DNA of 64,000 nucleotides from Providencia alcalifaciens DSM 30120 (GTDB lineage Bacteria > Pseudomonadota > Gammaproteobacteria > Enterobacterales > Enterobacteriaceae), in the NCBI RefSeq assembly GCF_000173415.1, contig NZ_ABXW01000052.1:1-64000 (forward strand). Reading direction: 5' to 3'. Position 1 is the stretch's first letter. Every line of letters starts with the position of its first letter. Below, in pieces: positions 1 to 11,793 of the stretch. The notes beneath the pieces were generated by a model. It was not told the origin of the DNA, searched no databases, and worked only from the letters and a program-made list of their open reading frames with translations. The translations under genes were made by a program, and so were the position numbers.

Positions 1-81
1 ACACGACTCTATTCCTTATGGAGTTCCCTCTTCACGATGAGAAGGAACTTAAATTAAAGTAGTTAAATCGATAAAAATCGA
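1..81. other. Intergenic spacer downstream of fusA
   Basis: Short AT-rich stretch after the fusA stop codon. In related bacteria tufA follows fusA here, but no part of it lies in the window. I see no clear hairpin terminator in these 81 bases. Confidence 0.5.
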
Positions 82-2208
82 TTATCTAGCGTTACGAGCT
101 TCAATTACAGCTTGTGCAACGTTGTTTGGCGCTTCATTGTACTTCAGGAACTCCATAGAGTATGAAGCACGACCTTGTGTCTGAGAACGCAGGTCAGTAG
201 CATAACCGAACATTTCGGATAATGGTACTTGTGCACGAACAACTTTACCAGTAGGTAAGTCATCCATACCTTCAATCATACCACGACGACGGTTCAGGTC
301 ACCAATTACATCGCCCATGTAGTCTTCTGGAGTTTCCACTTCAACTTTCATGATTGGCTCAAGCAGAACTGGTTTCGCTTTTTTGAAGCCGTCTTTAAAT
401 GCGATTGATGCCGCAAGTTTAAACGCCAATTCAGAGGAGTCAACATCATGGTAAGAACCGAAATGCAGACGAACACCCATGTTAACTACTGGATAACCCG
501 CTAATGGACCAGATTTCAGCTGCTCTTGCAGACCTTTGTCAACCGCAGGAATGTATTCCGTAGGGATTACACCACCTTTGATTTCGTTGACAAATTCGTA
601 GTCCATTGGCAGACCATCTTTGTCTTTCTTGTCCAGTGGGTACATATCGATAACGACATGACCGTACTGACCACGACCACCAGACTGTTTCGCGTGTTTA
701 CCTTCGATGTCAGTCACTTTAGTCGTGATTGCTTCGCGGTAAGCTACTTGTGGTTTACCAACGTTCGCTTCAACTTTGAATTCACGACGCATACGGTCAA
801 CCAGAACGTCCAAGTGTAATTCACCCATACCAGCGATGATAGTCTGATTAGTCTCTTCATCACTTGATACGCGGAATGATGGGTCTTCTTGAGCCAGACG
901 GCCTAATGCGATACCCATTTTTTCTTGGTCAGCTTTAGTTTTTGGTTCGATTGCAACAGAGATTACTGGCTCTGGGAATTCCATACGCTCCAGGATGATT
1001 GGTGCATCAACTGCACATAAAGTATCACCTGTAGTTACGTCTTTCAGACCGATAGCAGCCGCGATGTCACCAGCGCGAACTTCTTTAATCTCTTCACGCT
1101 TGTTAGCGTGCATCTGTACGATACGACCAAAACGCTCTTTCTTCGCTTTAACAGCGTTCAGAACAGTATCACCTGAGTTAACAACACCGGAGTAAACACG
1201 GAAGAATGTCAGGTTACCAACGAATGGGTCAGTTGCAATTTTAAATGCTAAAGATGAGAACGGCTCTTCGTCACTTGCATGACGTTCAGCTGGAGTATCT
1301 TTACCATCGTCCAGAACACCGTTAATTGCCGGTACATCTGTAGGAGCTGGTAAGTAATCCACAACCGCATCCAGCATCGCCTGAACACCTTTGTTCTTAA
1401 ATGCAGAACCACAGGTAACCAGGATAATTTCGCTTGCAAGAACACGTTGACGTAAAGCGCCTTTGATTTCAGCTTCAGTCAGTTCTTCACCGCCCAGATA
1501 TTTTTCCATCAGTTCTTCTGATGCTTCTGCAGCGGATTCGATCAGATTGTTGTGCCACTCTTCAGCCAGCTCTTGCATGTCCGCAGGGATATCTTCGTAT
1601 TCGAAGGTAACGCCTTGGTCTTCGTCGTTCCATTTGATTGCTTTCATTTTCAGCAAGTCAACAACACCAGTGAACGACTCTTCTGCGCCGACTGGTAATT
1701 GCAGTGGAACTGCAGTAGCTGCTAAACGTGTTTTTAATTGCTCAACAACACGTAAGAAGTTCGCACCCATACGGTCCATTTTGTTAACGAACGCGATACG
1801 TGGAACTTTATATTTGTTAGCCTGACGCCATACGGTTTCAGACTGTGGCTGAACACCACCAACTGCACAGTAAACCATTACTGCGCCATCAAGAACACGC
1901 ATAGAACGTTCTACTTCGATTGTGAAGTCAACGTGTCCCGGGGTGTCGATGATGTTGATACGGTGTGGTTCATACTGTTTAGCCATACCAGACCAGAATG
2001 CAGTAGTCGCAGCGGAAGTGATAGTAATACCACGCTCTTGCTCTTGCTCCATCCAGTCCATTGTTGCAGAACCTTCGTGGGTTTCACCGATCTTATGGTT
2101 TACACCAGTATAGAACAGAATACGTTCAGAAGTTGTGGTTTTACCGGCGTCGATGTGTGCACTGATACCGATGTTACGATAACGTGCTATGGGCGTTTGA
2201 CGGGCCAT
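82..2208 (-). CDS. fusA: Elongation factor G
   Basis: The 708-residue ribosomal translocase GTPase drives tRNA and mRNA movement after peptide bond formation and, with RRF, ribosome recycling in the cytosol. The G motifs are visible: AHIDAGKTT near residue 18, DTPGH near 88 and NKMD near 142, followed by the EF-G-type domains II to V (GGRGQYGHV in domain IV). The length is close to E. coli EF-G (704). It is the third gene of the str operon, 86 bases after rpsG on the same strand. The start is ATG at 2208, next to an AGAGAGG-type ribosome binding site. Nothing unusual is seen. Confidence 0.98.
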   Translation of the reverse strand: MARQTPIARYRNIGISAHIDAGKTTTSERILFYTGVNHKIGETHEGSATMDWMEQEQERGITITSAATTAFWSGMAKQYEPHRINIIDTPGHVDFTIEVERSMRVLDGAVMVYCAVGGVQPQSETVWRQANKYKVPRIAFVNKMDRMGANFLRVVEQLKTRLAATAVPLQLPVGAEESFTGVVDLLKMKAIKWNDEDQGVTFEYEDIPADMQELAEEWHNNLIESAAEASEELMEKYLGGEELTEAEIKGALRQRVLASEIILVTCGSAFKNKGVQAMLDAVVDYLPAPTDVPAINGVLDDGKDTPAERHASDEEPFSSLAFKIATDPFVGNLTFFRVYSGVVNSGDTVLNAVKAKKERFGRIVQMHANKREEIKEVRAGDIAAAIGLKDVTTGDTLCAVDAPIILERMEFPEPVISVAIEPKTKADQEKMGIALGRLAQEDPSFRVSSDEETNQTIIAGMGELHLDVLVDRMRREFKVEANVGKPQVAYREAITTKVTDIEGKHAKQSGGRGQYGHVVIDMYPLDKKDKDGLPMDYEFVNEIKGGVIPTEYIPAVDKGLQEQLKSGPLAGYPVVNMGVRLHFGSYHDVDSSELAFKLAASIAFKDGFKKAKPVLLEPIMKVEVETPEDYMGDVIGDLNRRRGMIEGMDDLPTGKVVRAQVPLSEMFGYATDLRSQTQGRASYSMEFLKYNEAPNNVAQAVIEARNAR

Positions 2209-2294
2209 TTTTTCCTCTCTCGTGGGCGTTCAATTCTTCATATAAAGGGCAGCTGAAAGCTACCCTGAGATACATCACTAAGATTGGTAAGAGA

Positions 2295-3659
<1,365 letters not shown>

Positions 3660-3698
3660 AGGCGGGATCCTACTACAGATCAAAAATTGAACGCAAGA

Positions 3699-4058
3699 TC
3701 AAAATTTAAGCACGACGTCGCAAGCAGATAAGTGTGCTTGAATTTGTTGTGGCGTTAAAAATTCAGGAGTGACAACCCAATCATTCTGCTGGCTAATCCC
3801 TCTTTCCTGTAATGATTCAGAACACAGGTAAATATTTTCAATATCATACAATGGTAGGACTTTGAATGTCGCGATATAGTCTCGAGCCAAAATTTCTTTG
3901 GGTTGCTGGTGCGCAAGTAGTTGACATACACCATCCGAAATAAAGAATACGTTAATATCCTCAGTCAATGCTGAAGTTGCCAATAATGCATCCAGCCCTT
4001 CTCGTCCACTGGCACTGCCATGAGGCATCGTCGTAAAAACAAACGCAATCTTTTTCAC
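3699..4058 (-). CDS. tusC: Sulfur relay protein TusC
   Basis: The 119-residue DsrF-like subunit of the TusBCD complex, needed for thiolation of tRNA wobble uridines. It begins [31 protein letters not shown], typical of TusC. It lies 39 bases after tusB's upstream end and 40 bases after tusD in a co-directional cluster. No catalytic cysteine is expected in this subunit; TusD carries it. The start is ATG at 4058. Confidence 0.94.
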   Translation of the reverse strand: MKKIAFVFTTMPHGSASGREGLDALLATSALTEDINVFFISDGVCQLLAHQQPKEILARDYIATFKVLPLYDIENIYLCSESLQERGISQQNDWVVTPEFLTPQQIQAHLSACDVVLKF

Positions 4059-4098
4059 AAAATACCTTATATCGTTGTGCTGTTCATGGTGTTCAGAC

Positions 4099-4503
4099 TT
4101 AAAACTGAATAGTTCGGTCTGTTGTCAACATCGCCTCAGCTAAACTGCCTAAGCCGCTCATGACAAAACCTTCAGATAAGTTATAGGCTGGTAATGACAA
4201 TGCTTGTGCTTGCTCTTCGTCGGTAATACCACGGCGCAGACTCGCAGCAACACAAATGTTCATTTCACACCCAGATTCTTGTGCAAGTTTACGCCATGCT
4301 TTGATTAAATCAAATTCATCAGTCGCGGGAGAAGTCAAGGTGTTGCCGTTAAGAACGCCATCTTGATAAAAGAAAATGCACTTCAATATATGCCCTTCTT
4401 CAAGAAGAGCATTGGCAAATTGATAGGCACTCGCTGATTGCGAAGTACCATATGTAGGGCCTGTCACTAACAAACAATATGTTAGCGGGTTTGCTTTACT
4501 CAT
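4099..4503 (-). CDS. tusD: Sulfur relay protein TusD
   Basis: The 134-residue DsrE-like catalytic subunit of TusBCD. It accepts sulfur from TusA on a conserved cysteine, here in [11 protein letters not shown], matching the TusD active site (CVAAALRRG in E. coli). The N-terminus carries a few extra residues ([20 protein letters not shown]). The start at 4503 overlaps the yheO stop by four bases (ATGA), which supports translational coupling and this start. Confidence 0.94.
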   Translation of the reverse strand: MSKANPLTYCLLVTGPTYGTSQSASAYQFANALLEEGHILKCIFFYQDGVLNGNTLTSPATDEFDLIKAWRKLAQESGCEMNICVAASLRRGITDEEQAQALSLPAYNLSEGFVMSGLGSLAEAMLTTDRTIQF

Positions 4504-5204
4504 TCACCACTCTTAAATTGGCGTATATATAAATAGACGGTGTGCTTCGAAATGTTCAGACGGTCAGCAACTTGATTGATTGCATCTTTAATATCGAAGA
4601 TTCCTTTCTCGTATAGATTCAGAACCACTTGCTTGTTTTTCGCATTGTTCGAAACATTACGGTCATTACTGACTTCTTCAATGGTGTATTCCAATGTTTG
4701 AGCAACTAGGTCATCAACAGAAGATGCGAAGTTTACATCTGAAGTCACTTCTTGTTTTTCTTCAGGAACAAATGATTTAATAATTTCTGAGAATGGTACA
4801 TCTAAGTTCATATTAATACACAGTAAACCAATAACACGCTGCTTACGGTTACGAATCGCAATCGTCACGGATTTCATTAGGTCACCGCTTTTAGCTTTCG
4901 TAAAATACGCTTTGGATACATTTGATTCTGCATCGGCCATGTCATGGAGCATTCTTAACGCTAAGTCAGTAATAGGCGAGCCAATCTTACGCCCTGTATG
5001 CTGACCATTAGCTATTCTCACTGCTGAACATTTTAGATCTTCTAGAGAATGAAGAACAATTTCACAATGCGCACCAATTAGCATAGCGAGCCCGTCAACC
5101 GCAGCTTCATATGATTTCAAAATTTCGTGGTCAGTCTCAGTAAACGGCTGGTTATCTAGAATATTAATATCACTGAGGTCTTGGGATTGTAATGCATCAG
5201 ACAT
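4500..5204 (-). CDS. yheO: YheO-type transcriptional regulator
   Basis: A 234-residue member of the YheO family. It has an N-terminal PAS-like sensory domain (about residues 25-140) and a C-terminal helix-turn-helix (about 195-232, [22 protein letters not shown]). E. coli YheO has 240 residues. DNA targets in this organism are unknown. The gene leads the tusDCB cluster and overlaps tusD by four bases, so it probably shares the transcript. An AAGGATGACG ribosome binding site precedes the ATG at 5204. Confidence 0.9.
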   Translation of the reverse strand: MSDALQSQDLSDINILDNQPFTETDHEILKSYEAAVDGLAMLIGAHCEIVLHSLEDLKCSAVRIANGQHTGRKIGSPITDLALRMLHDMADAESNVSKAYFTKAKSGDLMKSVTIAIRNRKQRVIGLLCINMNLDVPFSEIIKSFVPEEKQEVTSDVNFASSVDDLVAQTLEYTIEEVSNDRNVSNNAKNKQVVLNLYEKGIFDIKDAINQVADRLNISKHTVYLYIRQFKSGE

Positions 5205-5533
5205 TTCAACGTCATCCTTCTAAAGTGTATAAAATTCATCCAGTCAACCAATGAGGCATTCATTATTCGACTCATTTGCCTTCATTCTGTTGTACATAGT
5301 CAACGGATGTGATGATTAAAAATAAAAACGAATCTATTGAAGTTAAAACTCCGAGGCGTTGCCGTCAAGCGAATGAATGCAAGAGAGTATGTTTTATCAC
5401 AATCTTTACGTAAATCAATCGCTACACAAGAGCCGAATGGCTGTGTTTATATTAACCGCGTTTTATAATAGATGTTACGGAGTTTAAGTAATAGCCTTCA
5501 AAGTCTTAGCAATATTAGATATGGACATAAATA
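5205..5533. other. Divergent intergenic region with a candidate promoter
   Basis: This stretch separates yheO (minus) from the plus-strand kinase-like gene. The clearest signal is a perfect TATAAT at 5464-5469 on the plus strand with only a weak -35. I see no RNA gene or repeat. Confidence 0.45.
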
Positions 5534-6217
5534 ATGCCAATGATAAATGCGCATACTCGCATGCTAGATATCCTGCAAAAAACTTCAACTTACTTCGTCG
5601 AACAGACACAAAAAGGTCTAACCCACAGCCTAGCCTCCGTTTCAAACACCTACAATCAGCTCTACTTTTCCTATATAAACCAAGATACAAACAAAGATAT
5701 TGATACTTTTGCCAACGCATTAAAAAACTACAGTAAAGAGTACATTTCTACCTATGGAGCATTAATCGGTGAAGGCGATTATGGTCGAGCCTATAAATTA
5801 GGATCATATGTCATAAAAATAGCGTTAACTGAAGATTCCTTTCAAGGTTCTAATTCTAATTGTACTCGAACCTCTCGAATTACCAATGAATTCAATGGTT
5901 CTGATTACTCACGAGAAGCCAACTTAAGTAATGGTGAACATGTTTTAGTGTCTAAATTTATTCAAGGTCATTCCGTGACAGGTAAAAAAGTTGTTGAATT
6001 TATGAATTCAAAAGACAGAGTCATGTACGACATAGACTCGGAAGGTAATGTAAAGGAAGGTTCAGATAAAAAACTGTACTTAATTGATTCTGATATGGTT
6101 TTTTACACAAAAAATCACCGTAAACAATCAATAGCCAGTGATGAATTTCATGAAAATCTTGCAGTAATCGCGGATACGTATGATATCGAACTATCTTTAA
6201 GAGGCTGGGTCGATTAA
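5534..6217 (+). CDS. Kinase-like protein of unknown function
   Basis: I do not recognise a close family. The 227-residue protein has a glycine-rich loop IGEGDYGRAY (residues 78-87) followed by YVIKIA with Lys95, the order expected for a protein kinase N-lobe. Near the C-terminus YDIDSEGN (165-172) is followed by LYLIDSDMVF (181-190), placed like a catalytic loop and metal-binding aspartate. This recalls the minimal type III effector kinases OspG and NleH, but the segment between hinge and catalytic loop is very short and the HRD-like motif is one residue too long, so activity is uncertain. There is no signal peptide or membrane segment. It is AT-rich, on the opposite strand to its neighbours, and inserted between yheO and fkpA, which suggests acquisition. 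The start is uncertain because no strong ribosome binding site is seen; ATGs at 5540 and 5561 are alternatives. Confidence 0.6.
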   Translation: MPMINAHTRMLDILQKTSTYFVEQTQKGLTHSLASVSNTYNQLYFSYINQDTNKDIDTFANALKNYSKEYISTYGALIGEGDYGRAYKLGSYVIKIALTEDSFQGSNSNCTRTSRITNEFNGSDYSREANLSNGEHVLVSKFIQGHSVTGKKVVEFMNSKDRVMYDIDSEGNVKEGSDKKLYLIDSDMVFYTKNHRKQSIASDEFHENLAVIADTYDIELSLRGWVD

Positions 6218-6257
6218 ACAACGCTTTTTTAGGTCGTCATTTATTCCCTTATACGAA

Positions 6258-6280
6258 GAGCGCTACATGATGTAGCGCTC
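6258..6280. terminator. Hairpin between convergent genes
   Basis: A perfect 10-bp stem, GAGCGCTACA / TGTAGCGCTC, with a 3-base loop lies between the kinase-like gene and fkpA. Neither side has a long T tract, so it may terminate weakly or act in both directions. Confidence 0.5.
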
Positions 6281-6289
6281 ACTCAAACA

Positions 6290-7033
6290 TTATTTAGCAG
6301 CTGGTTTGATATCTAATAATTCAACATCAAAGATCAACGTTGAGTTCGCAGGAATACCTGGAACACCGTTTTCACCATACGCTAATTCTGGCGGGATAAC
6401 TAATGTCATTTTGCCGCCTTTCTTCAGGTTAGCTAAACCTTCTGTCCAACCTTTGATGACTGAATTCAATGGGATAGTCAGTGGTTCATTACGTGAATAA
6501 GAGCTATCGAATTCTGTTCCATCAACCAGAGACCCTTTATAGTGCACGACCACTGTTTCGTCTTCTTTAGGTTTTGCGCCTGTGCCGTCTTTTTCAATTT
6601 TGTACAACAGACCAGACTTAGTTTTCACGACACCTTTTTCTTTCGCAAACTTCTCGCGATACTCTTCGCCTTTCTTCACGTTAGCAGCAGATTCAGCTTT
6701 GATTTTATCTTCAGCCGCTTTTTTCACTTGGCCTTCGAATTGGCGTAACGTTTCTTCAACTTGCGCATCTGTCATTTTACTTTTGCCGCTGAATGCATCT
6801 TGCACACCAGCTAATAATTGGGCTTTGTCCAGATTAATGCCAATAGATTTTTGCTCTTCTAAAGAGTTTTGCATATAGCGACCTAAAGAGGCACCTAATG
6901 CATACGCGTTACGCTCTTCTGCATTTTTGAACGCGCTTGCTTGTGTTTTTGCTTCTTCTGCCATAACTTGTGGTGCAGTGAAAGCGAATGCTAATGTTGT
7001 TGCTAATAGACTTGCCTTAAACAGTGATTTCAT
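6290..7033 (-). CDS. fkpA: FKBP-type periplasmic peptidyl-prolyl isomerase FkpA
   Basis: A 247-residue periplasmic prolyl isomerase and chaperone for envelope proteins. The signal peptide is clear (MKSLFKASLLATTLAFAFTAPQ..., cleaved near AEEA at about residue 25). A helical dimerisation domain covers about residues 30-140 and an FKBP domain about 145-245 (VVVHYKGSLVDGTEFDSSY, GWTEGL, IPPELAYGENG). Its position beside slyX and slyD matches E. coli. The stop lies next to the 6258-6280 hairpin. Confidence 0.96.
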   Translation of the reverse strand: MKSLFKASLLATTLAFAFTAPQVMAEEAKTQASAFKNAEERNAYALGASLGRYMQNSLEEQKSIGINLDKAQLLAGVQDAFSGKSKMTDAQVEETLRQFEGQVKKAAEDKIKAESAANVKKGEEYREKFAKEKGVVKTKSGLLYKIEKDGTGAKPKEDETVVVHYKGSLVDGTEFDSSYSRNEPLTIPLNSVIKGWTEGLANLKKGGKMTLVIPPELAYGENGVPGIPANSTLIFDVELLDIKPAAK

Positions 7034-7266
7034 CCTAATCTCCGATAGCTATTATTCGAGCTATTACGCTCATTTTTATTGATAGCTGTTCCTTATCTTA
7101 AAAAACAAGCTGTCAGTTAACACAATAAATATAAGAATATCTTAGACCACATTAACAAAAAGAGGTTTCAACGCCTACACCTTTAAATAAAACTTATCTG
7201 TTGATTTGTAATGTTCGGTTATTATGATGTTTTTTTCATGGTGAGAACCCATAAGGAGATCCTAAA

Positions 7267-7488
7267 ATGGATTCATCAAACAATTTTGAACAGCGTTTAG
7301 AACTTTTGGAAAGCAAAGTTGCCTTTCAAGAATTAACCATTGAACAGCTCAACCAAGTGATCACAGAACAACAAATGCAGCTGTCAAAAATGCAGGAACA
7401 TTTGCGTATCGTTGCGGAAAGATTGAAAGCGTCGCAATCATCTCACCTAGCGCGTCCTGAAGAAGAGACTCCCCCTCCCCATTATTAG
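7267..7488 (+). CDS. slyX: SlyX protein
   Basis: A small 73-residue coiled-coil protein of unknown biochemical role, found between fkpA and slyD in enterics. Nearly the whole chain is heptad-like ([24 protein letters not shown]...), ending in the family's Pro-rich tail (EEETPPPHY). It is divergent from fkpA. An AAGGAGAT ribosome binding site lies just before the ATG at 7267. Confidence 0.93.
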   Translation: MDSSNNFEQRLELLESKVAFQELTIEQLNQVITEQQMQLSKMQEHLRIVAERLKASQSSHLARPEEETPPPHY

Positions 7489-7492
7489 TCTC

Positions 7493-8830
7493 TCAACTTT
7501 TCCCCCTGATATGAAATTGGGAGATATCAATATCAGGCAAAGCCACCTCTTCGGGCTTATCCAATTGAGGTACCCATTCATAGGGAACTCGATAAGCCCG
7601 ATAAATCATGTTATCCCAGGCGTATTGTTCATCGGTATAGGGGGAAATATATTCCCAAGCAATTTTATTTTCCTTAGTAACTTCAATAATTCGTCCATCC
7701 GCGCCCTCTGTAATCAATGTATTACCATTGAGGAGTCGTTGTGCGCTGCTAACATGCGGACTAAAAAATCGAAAACGATTTGTCGGCATTTTAAATCCCT
7801 GCTCATTTGCAGAATGCTGCCAAACAATATCTAAACTGATCGGGTCTATCTCCAAGACTCGAGAATAGTCACGACCCGCATTTTTTAATCCATAAAGCGA
7901 GGTTGGCGTTGCTTGCCCATAGCCTGCTTGCCAGCCATTATCAAACAGTAAAATATTCCCCGCACCCGGTAACCCTTGAGGAATAAGATGGGCATGATGT
8001 TGACCAATAATCCCCCCTAAATGTTTAACATTATCATGGGTATAATCAGGTCCAATTTGCCATACAATCTTTCTTGTTTCACGGCCGGTAATTCCAATAA
8101 TATTCGCTTCCCGAGAGCTCCATATTATATTCTCAGGATGAAAATCAGTATTGCCATTATCATAATGTTTGTTGGGGCCAAGCAGAGATAGGCTATTGAT
8201 ATGTAAATAATCCCCCACACCATCAGATATGAGATTAGGATTACGATAAAAAACATTCTTTGCGGTTTCAGAAAAACCGAGCTCTGAAAAGTGATCACTA
8301 AGCGCCCAAGTCCATACAATATTTCCCTGCCAATTAACCTCAACAAAGACGTCATCCAGTAATGGCTTATCTGATATTTGAGGATTTTGAATATTTCGAT
8401 GGCAAAGTAATAATGTTTTGCCTTCATAGATAGGGGATATCAAGTCAGGCGTATAATACCCGACGGGGTTTCCTTCCCGTTGAAAATCATGATGGGCTCT
8501 TGCAGACCAATATTGCTCCCCAGCATCATCCGTCAATAATTCGACACGATCAAATGACCAAACTTCGTTATTGTCCCAATCCCGCTGGACCAACCGAGTA
8601 TATTCGCGATATTTATCACCTTCTTTTGACCATTCATAACTCAGCAGATTGCCTCGAGGTAACATTTTACAAGGCACTCCATTACTGTCCTGCCAAACAT
8701 GAACTTCATTGCCATTCATATCAATAAGCACAGCGCCCTTATTAGCCACTGAAAATAATGTATAACCATTCCAGGCTTTATCTGGTTTATAAATGGTTGT
8801 TTTTGTAGGGTAAATAGAGGGCATTCCCAT
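7493..8830 (-). CDS. Arylsulfotransferase-family protein
   Basis: A 445-residue member of the arylsulfate sulfotransferase superfamily (Arylsulfotran type, six-bladed beta-propeller), which would move sulfate between phenolic esters. Visible family motifs include IDMNGNEVHVWQ, GQHHAHLIPQG (probable active-site histidines), FFSPHVSSAQRLLNGNTLITEG and GRIIEVTKENKIAWEY. The start at 8830 (MGMPSIYPTKT) follows GAGGAAAATCATT. An upstream start at 8899 would add a hydrophobic but poorly formed leader. With the 8830 start there is no signal peptide, unlike periplasmic ASST, so the protein may be cytosolic. It sits between slyX and slyD, where E. coli has no such gene. Its substrate is unknown. Confidence 0.8.
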   Translation of the reverse strand: MGMPSIYPTKTTIYKPDKAWNGYTLFSVANKGAVLIDMNGNEVHVWQDSNGVPCKMLPRGNLLSYEWSKEGDKYREYTRLVQRDWDNNEVWSFDRVELLTDDAGEQYWSARAHHDFQREGNPVGYYTPDLISPIYEGKTLLLCHRNIQNPQISDKPLLDDVFVEVNWQGNIVWTWALSDHFSELGFSETAKNVFYRNPNLISDGVGDYLHINSLSLLGPNKHYDNGNTDFHPENIIWSSREANIIGITGRETRKIVWQIGPDYTHDNVKHLGGIIGQHHAHLIPQGLPGAGNILLFDNGWQAGYGQATPTSLYGLKNAGRDYSRVLEIDPISLDIVWQHSANEQGFKMPTNRFRFFSPHVSSAQRLLNGNTLITEGADGRIIEVTKENKIAWEYISPYTDEQYAWDNMIYRAYRVPYEWVPQLDKPEEVALPDIDISQFHIRGKS

Positions 8831-8996
8831 AATGATTTTCCTCGATAATTGAGACAATGACACGAGATAAACAAAGAAATTAATCTCGATAAAAATCATG
8901 GGAATTATAAGTTAGAAAAATAACCAACTGATTTACAATAAATTTCAGTAATTATTAAATTTAATAACAGTGAATACTTGAGACTGAATGTTGAGT

Positions 8997-9029
8997 AAAA
9001 AAAAGCCCAACATAAAATGTTGAGCCTAC
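8997..9029 (-). terminator. slyD terminator
   Basis: Read on the minus strand, GGCTCAACAT - TTT - ATGTTGGGCT forms a stem (with one G-T pair) followed by a run of eight T. It lies about 50 bases after the slyD stop. Confidence 0.8.
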
Positions 9030-9079
9030 TTTCGAAATAAAAAGCGAGTTCACTTTTTATTGAATCTCTTTTTTAGAGA

Positions 9080-9685
9080 TTAGTGGCAACCACAGCCACC
9101 ATGCTTGTGTCCGTGGCCTTGACCTTCGCCACCACCACAGCAACCGCCTTCTGAACCGTGGCTATGACCGCCACCGCCACAGCAACCACCTTCGTGATCA
9201 TGGTCATGGTCGTGACCATCAGCACCATGGACGTGACCATGTGCGATTTCTTCTTCTGTTGCTTCACGGATAGCCATGACTTCAACATTAAATTTCAGGT
9301 TTTGACCTGCTAACATATGGTTACCGTCGACGATAACTTCATCGCCTTCGATGCCAGTGATTTCAACAGGAACTGGACCCATATCAGTATCCGCTAAGAA
9401 ACGCATACCCACTTCCAGCTCGTCAACGCCCATGAATACATCTTTTGGTACGCGTTGAACTAAGTTGTCATCGTATTGACCATATGCATCGTCTGAAGCG
9501 ACTTCGACATCGAAATGTTCGCCAACTTCACGACCTTCTAATGCTTTTTCCAGACCAGAAATTAAAGATCCACGGCCATGCAGATAATCCATTGGCGCAT
9601 TTGCCGGGGACTCATCAACTAAAACACCGTCTTCTGTTCTTACTTGGTAAGCGAGGCTTACAACCAAGTCTTTTGCTACTTTCAT
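9080..9685 (-). CDS. slyD: FKBP-type peptidyl-prolyl isomerase and metallochaperone SlyD
   Basis: A 201-residue cytosolic prolyl isomerase and chaperone that also binds nickel for hydrogenase assembly. The FKBP core with inserted IF domain covers about residues 1-150 (LVVSLAYQVRTEDGVLVDES, DYLHGRGSLISGLEKALEG). The C-terminal tail of about 50 residues is very rich in His, Cys and Gly (HDHDHDHEGGCCGGGGHSHG and a second CCGGG block), as expected for metal binding. The start MKVAKDLVVS at 9685 follows GTAGGAGATGTC; an upstream start at 9724 is rejected. Confidence 0.96.
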   Translation of the reverse strand: MKVAKDLVVSLAYQVRTEDGVLVDESPANAPMDYLHGRGSLISGLEKALEGREVGEHFDVEVASDDAYGQYDDNLVQRVPKDVFMGVDELEVGMRFLADTDMGPVPVEITGIEGDEVIVDGNHMLAGQNLKFNVEVMAIREATEEEIAHGHVHGADGHDHDHDHEGGCCGGGGHSHGSEGGCCGGGEGQGHGHKHGGCGCH

Positions 9686-9771
9686 GACATCTCCTACGAC
9701 CCGTAAGGGAAAAATTTTTGCCAATTGTACCGGAAAACAATTGTGCTGTATTGAGAATTGACAAAATTCTC

Positions 9772-9975
9772 TTATTCTGGGGTAAAAATCCCAATAACTT
9801 GTTCTTGCTTTCTCACATGCTCAGTGGCATCACCTTCGGTTTGGCGCTGTTGATCCCCACAGCTCACACATTCAACCACATCAATTTTGTCTTCTCGCCA
9901 CATCATTAAGGTGTCTTGAGACTTGCATTTAGGGCAAGTTGCCCCAGCAATAAAACGCTTACGTGTTGCTGCCAT
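9772..9975 (-). CDS. yheV: YheV family zinc-ribbon protein
   Basis: A 67-residue protein with two Cys pairs, CPKC (residues 14-17) and CVSC (36-39), the zinc-ribbon pattern of YheV. Its function is unknown in the family. It follows kefB by nine bases on the same strand, so it is the tail of the kefG-kefB-yheV operon, as in E. coli. Confidence 0.92.
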   Translation of the reverse strand: MAATRKRFIAGATCPKCKSQDTLMMWREDKIDVVECVSCGDQQRQTEGDATEHVRKQEQVIGIFTPE

Positions 9976-9984
9976 TTTTCTACC

Positions 9985-11793
9985 TTACTGTTCGTTATTC
10001 CAGCTATGCGGTTGGCGATTTTCTCTTTGCATCTCTTTTTCGAAAAGTTCGTTAAGTTCACGCCGCGCCTCTTTAATGCGTGAGATTTGCCCGCTGTCGC
10101 TGTTTTCATTTTCAGGAATGATATCGCGTAACATACGCATATCGAGTCTGCGGAAATGTTGCTTGGCTCGATAAGCTTTATGAGGGTGCATACCGGTACT
10201 AACTAGCGCCTTACTGCCCATTTCCAGCGCACTTGAGAAGGTTTCACGGCTGAAATCCGTCACGCCACTGTGCAATAATTCGTGTGCCTCTAAACGCCCT
10301 TTAGCTCGTGCAATAATATGCAAGTTAGGGAAATTTTCTTGGCAAATACGCACAATTTCCATCACTTCCTCAGGCACATTGCTGGTGATCACAATCGATT
10401 TCGCTTTATCCGCGCCTGCCGAACGAAGAAGTTGCAGCTCACGCGCATCCCCATAATAAACGGTATATCCATAGCGGCGCATCGTGCTAATTGCCGTGAC
10501 ATCTTGTTCAAGCACCGTAATGTTCACTTTATTCGCCATCAACAAACGACCAACCACCTGCCCCATGCGCCCAAATCCCACTAAAATAACATGAGGATTA
10601 GTATCTTCCACAAACGGTTTTTCTGTCGATGTCGCTTGCTGATTATAACGGCGGTTGAGATACGCATCTATCAGCTGCATCACAAGTGGCGTTGTCATCA
10701 TCGACAAAGTCACCACAACCAACAAGAGGTCCATTTGACGTTCATCAATAACACTCGCGCCAAACGCGGTGGCATAAATCACGAAGGCAAACTCCCCACC
10801 TTGGCTCAATACCCCAGAAAACTGTGCGCGAGCACCATTACGTAAGCGAGCCACAAACCCTAGCGCATACAACACCAGTGCTTTCACCGCGACTAATACT
10901 ACAACAGCGATCAAGACTTGTGGAAGGTAAGTCCACAACACTTGTAGATTCAGAGACATACCAACAGAGATAAAAAACAGCCCTAACAATAATCCTTTAA
11001 ACGGCTCGATATTAATCTCTAGTTCATGGCGGAATTCTGTTTCCGCCAGCATCACTCCAGCCATAAATGTTCCCAAAGCCATTGAGAACCCTAGGCTTTC
11101 CATAATCAGTGCCGAACCTAATACCACTAACAGCGCGGCTGCCGTGAAAATCTCGTGCACCCCCGACTTGGCGGCTAGTCTAAATAGTGGACGTAATAAA
11201 TAGCGACCGACAACCCACAGCCCTACAAACGCTACCACTTTCAAACCAATTTTGTACCAATCACTGCTCCCCGTATCACCGGCTAATAACGGAATCAACG
11301 CCATAATGGGGATAACGGCCATATCTTGGAACAGTAAAACGGAAAAACCAAGCTGCCCACTTTCTTGATTAGACATCCCTTTTTCGTTCATCAATTGCAG
11401 CGCCATCGCCGTCGAGGACATCGCCATGCCCAAGCCACCGACTACCGCAGCCTGCCAAGAAAATTGTGCCAAAATGAGCACCCCTGCCATTAGCACCGCA
11501 GTGACAACCACTTGGATGGTTCCCACACCAAAAATTGACCGACGCAGTTCCCATAATTTAGATGGCTTCAGCTCGAGCCCTATCAAGAACATTAAGAAGA
11601 CAACACCTAACTCAGAGAAATGCAGAATATCATTCACATTGCGGATAAAACCCAACACAAAAGGACCAATGATGATCCCAGCGAGTAAATACCCTAACAC
11701 CGCACCCAATCGGATTTTTTGGGCAATTGGCACCATCACAACACCGGCGCATAAAAATATGATCACCGACTCAAATAGATTCAACTCATCCAT
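9985..11793 (-). CDS. kefB: Glutathione-regulated K+/H+ antiporter KefB
   Basis: A 602-residue inner-membrane potassium efflux protein that is kept closed by glutathione and opened by glutathione adducts, acidifying the cytosol to protect against electrophiles. About 12 membrane segments fill residues 1-385 (CPA2 antiporter family). A cytosolic RCK/TrkA-N domain follows, with a nucleotide-binding [13 protein letters not shown] near residue 408. The length matches E. coli KefB (601). It overlaps kefG by eight bases, consistent with a channel plus ancillary subunit operon. Confidence 0.96.
   Translation of the reverse strand: MDELNLFESVIIFLCAGVVMVPIAQKIRLGAVLGYLLAGIIIGPFVLGFIRNVNDILHFSELGVVFLMFLIGLELKPSKLWELRRSIFGVGTIQVVVTAVLMAGVLILAQFSWQAAVVGGLGMAMSSTAMALQLMNEKGMSNQESGQLGFSVLLFQDMAVIPIMALIPLLAGDTGSSDWYKIGLKVVAFVGLWVVGRYLLRPLFRLAAKSGVHEIFTAAALLVVLGSALIMESLGFSMALGTFMAGVMLAETEFRHELEINIEPFKGLLLGLFFISVGMSLNLQVLWTYLPQVLIAVVVLVAVKALVLYALGFVARLRNGARAQFSGVLSQGGEFAFVIYATAFGASVIDERQMDLLLVVVTLSMMTTPLVMQLIDAYLNRRYNQQATSTEKPFVEDTNPHVILVGFGRMGQVVGRLLMANKVNITVLEQDVTAISTMRRYGYTVYYGDARELQLLRSAGADKAKSIVITSNVPEEVMEIVRICQENFPNLHIIARAKGRLEAHELLHSGVTDFSRETFSSALEMGSKALVSTGMHPHKAYRAKQHFRRLDMRMLRDIIPENENSDSGQISRIKEARRELNELFEKEMQRENRQPHSWNNEQ

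Noticed and set aside
1463-1825. Plus-strand 120-residue open frame antisense to fusA, and similar long frames in fusA
   Set aside because: Shadow frames of a highly biased conserved gene; no ribosome binding site and no recognisable protein.
9080-9260. Tandem-looking repeats that could suggest a repeat array
   Set aside because: They are the coding repeats for the His-Cys-Gly tail of slyD, not a CRISPR or satellite array.
9073-9288. Minus-strand frame with VAVVVA-type low complexity at the slyD end
   Set aside because: Out-of-frame reading of the His/Cys/Gly-rich metal-binding tail of SlyD.
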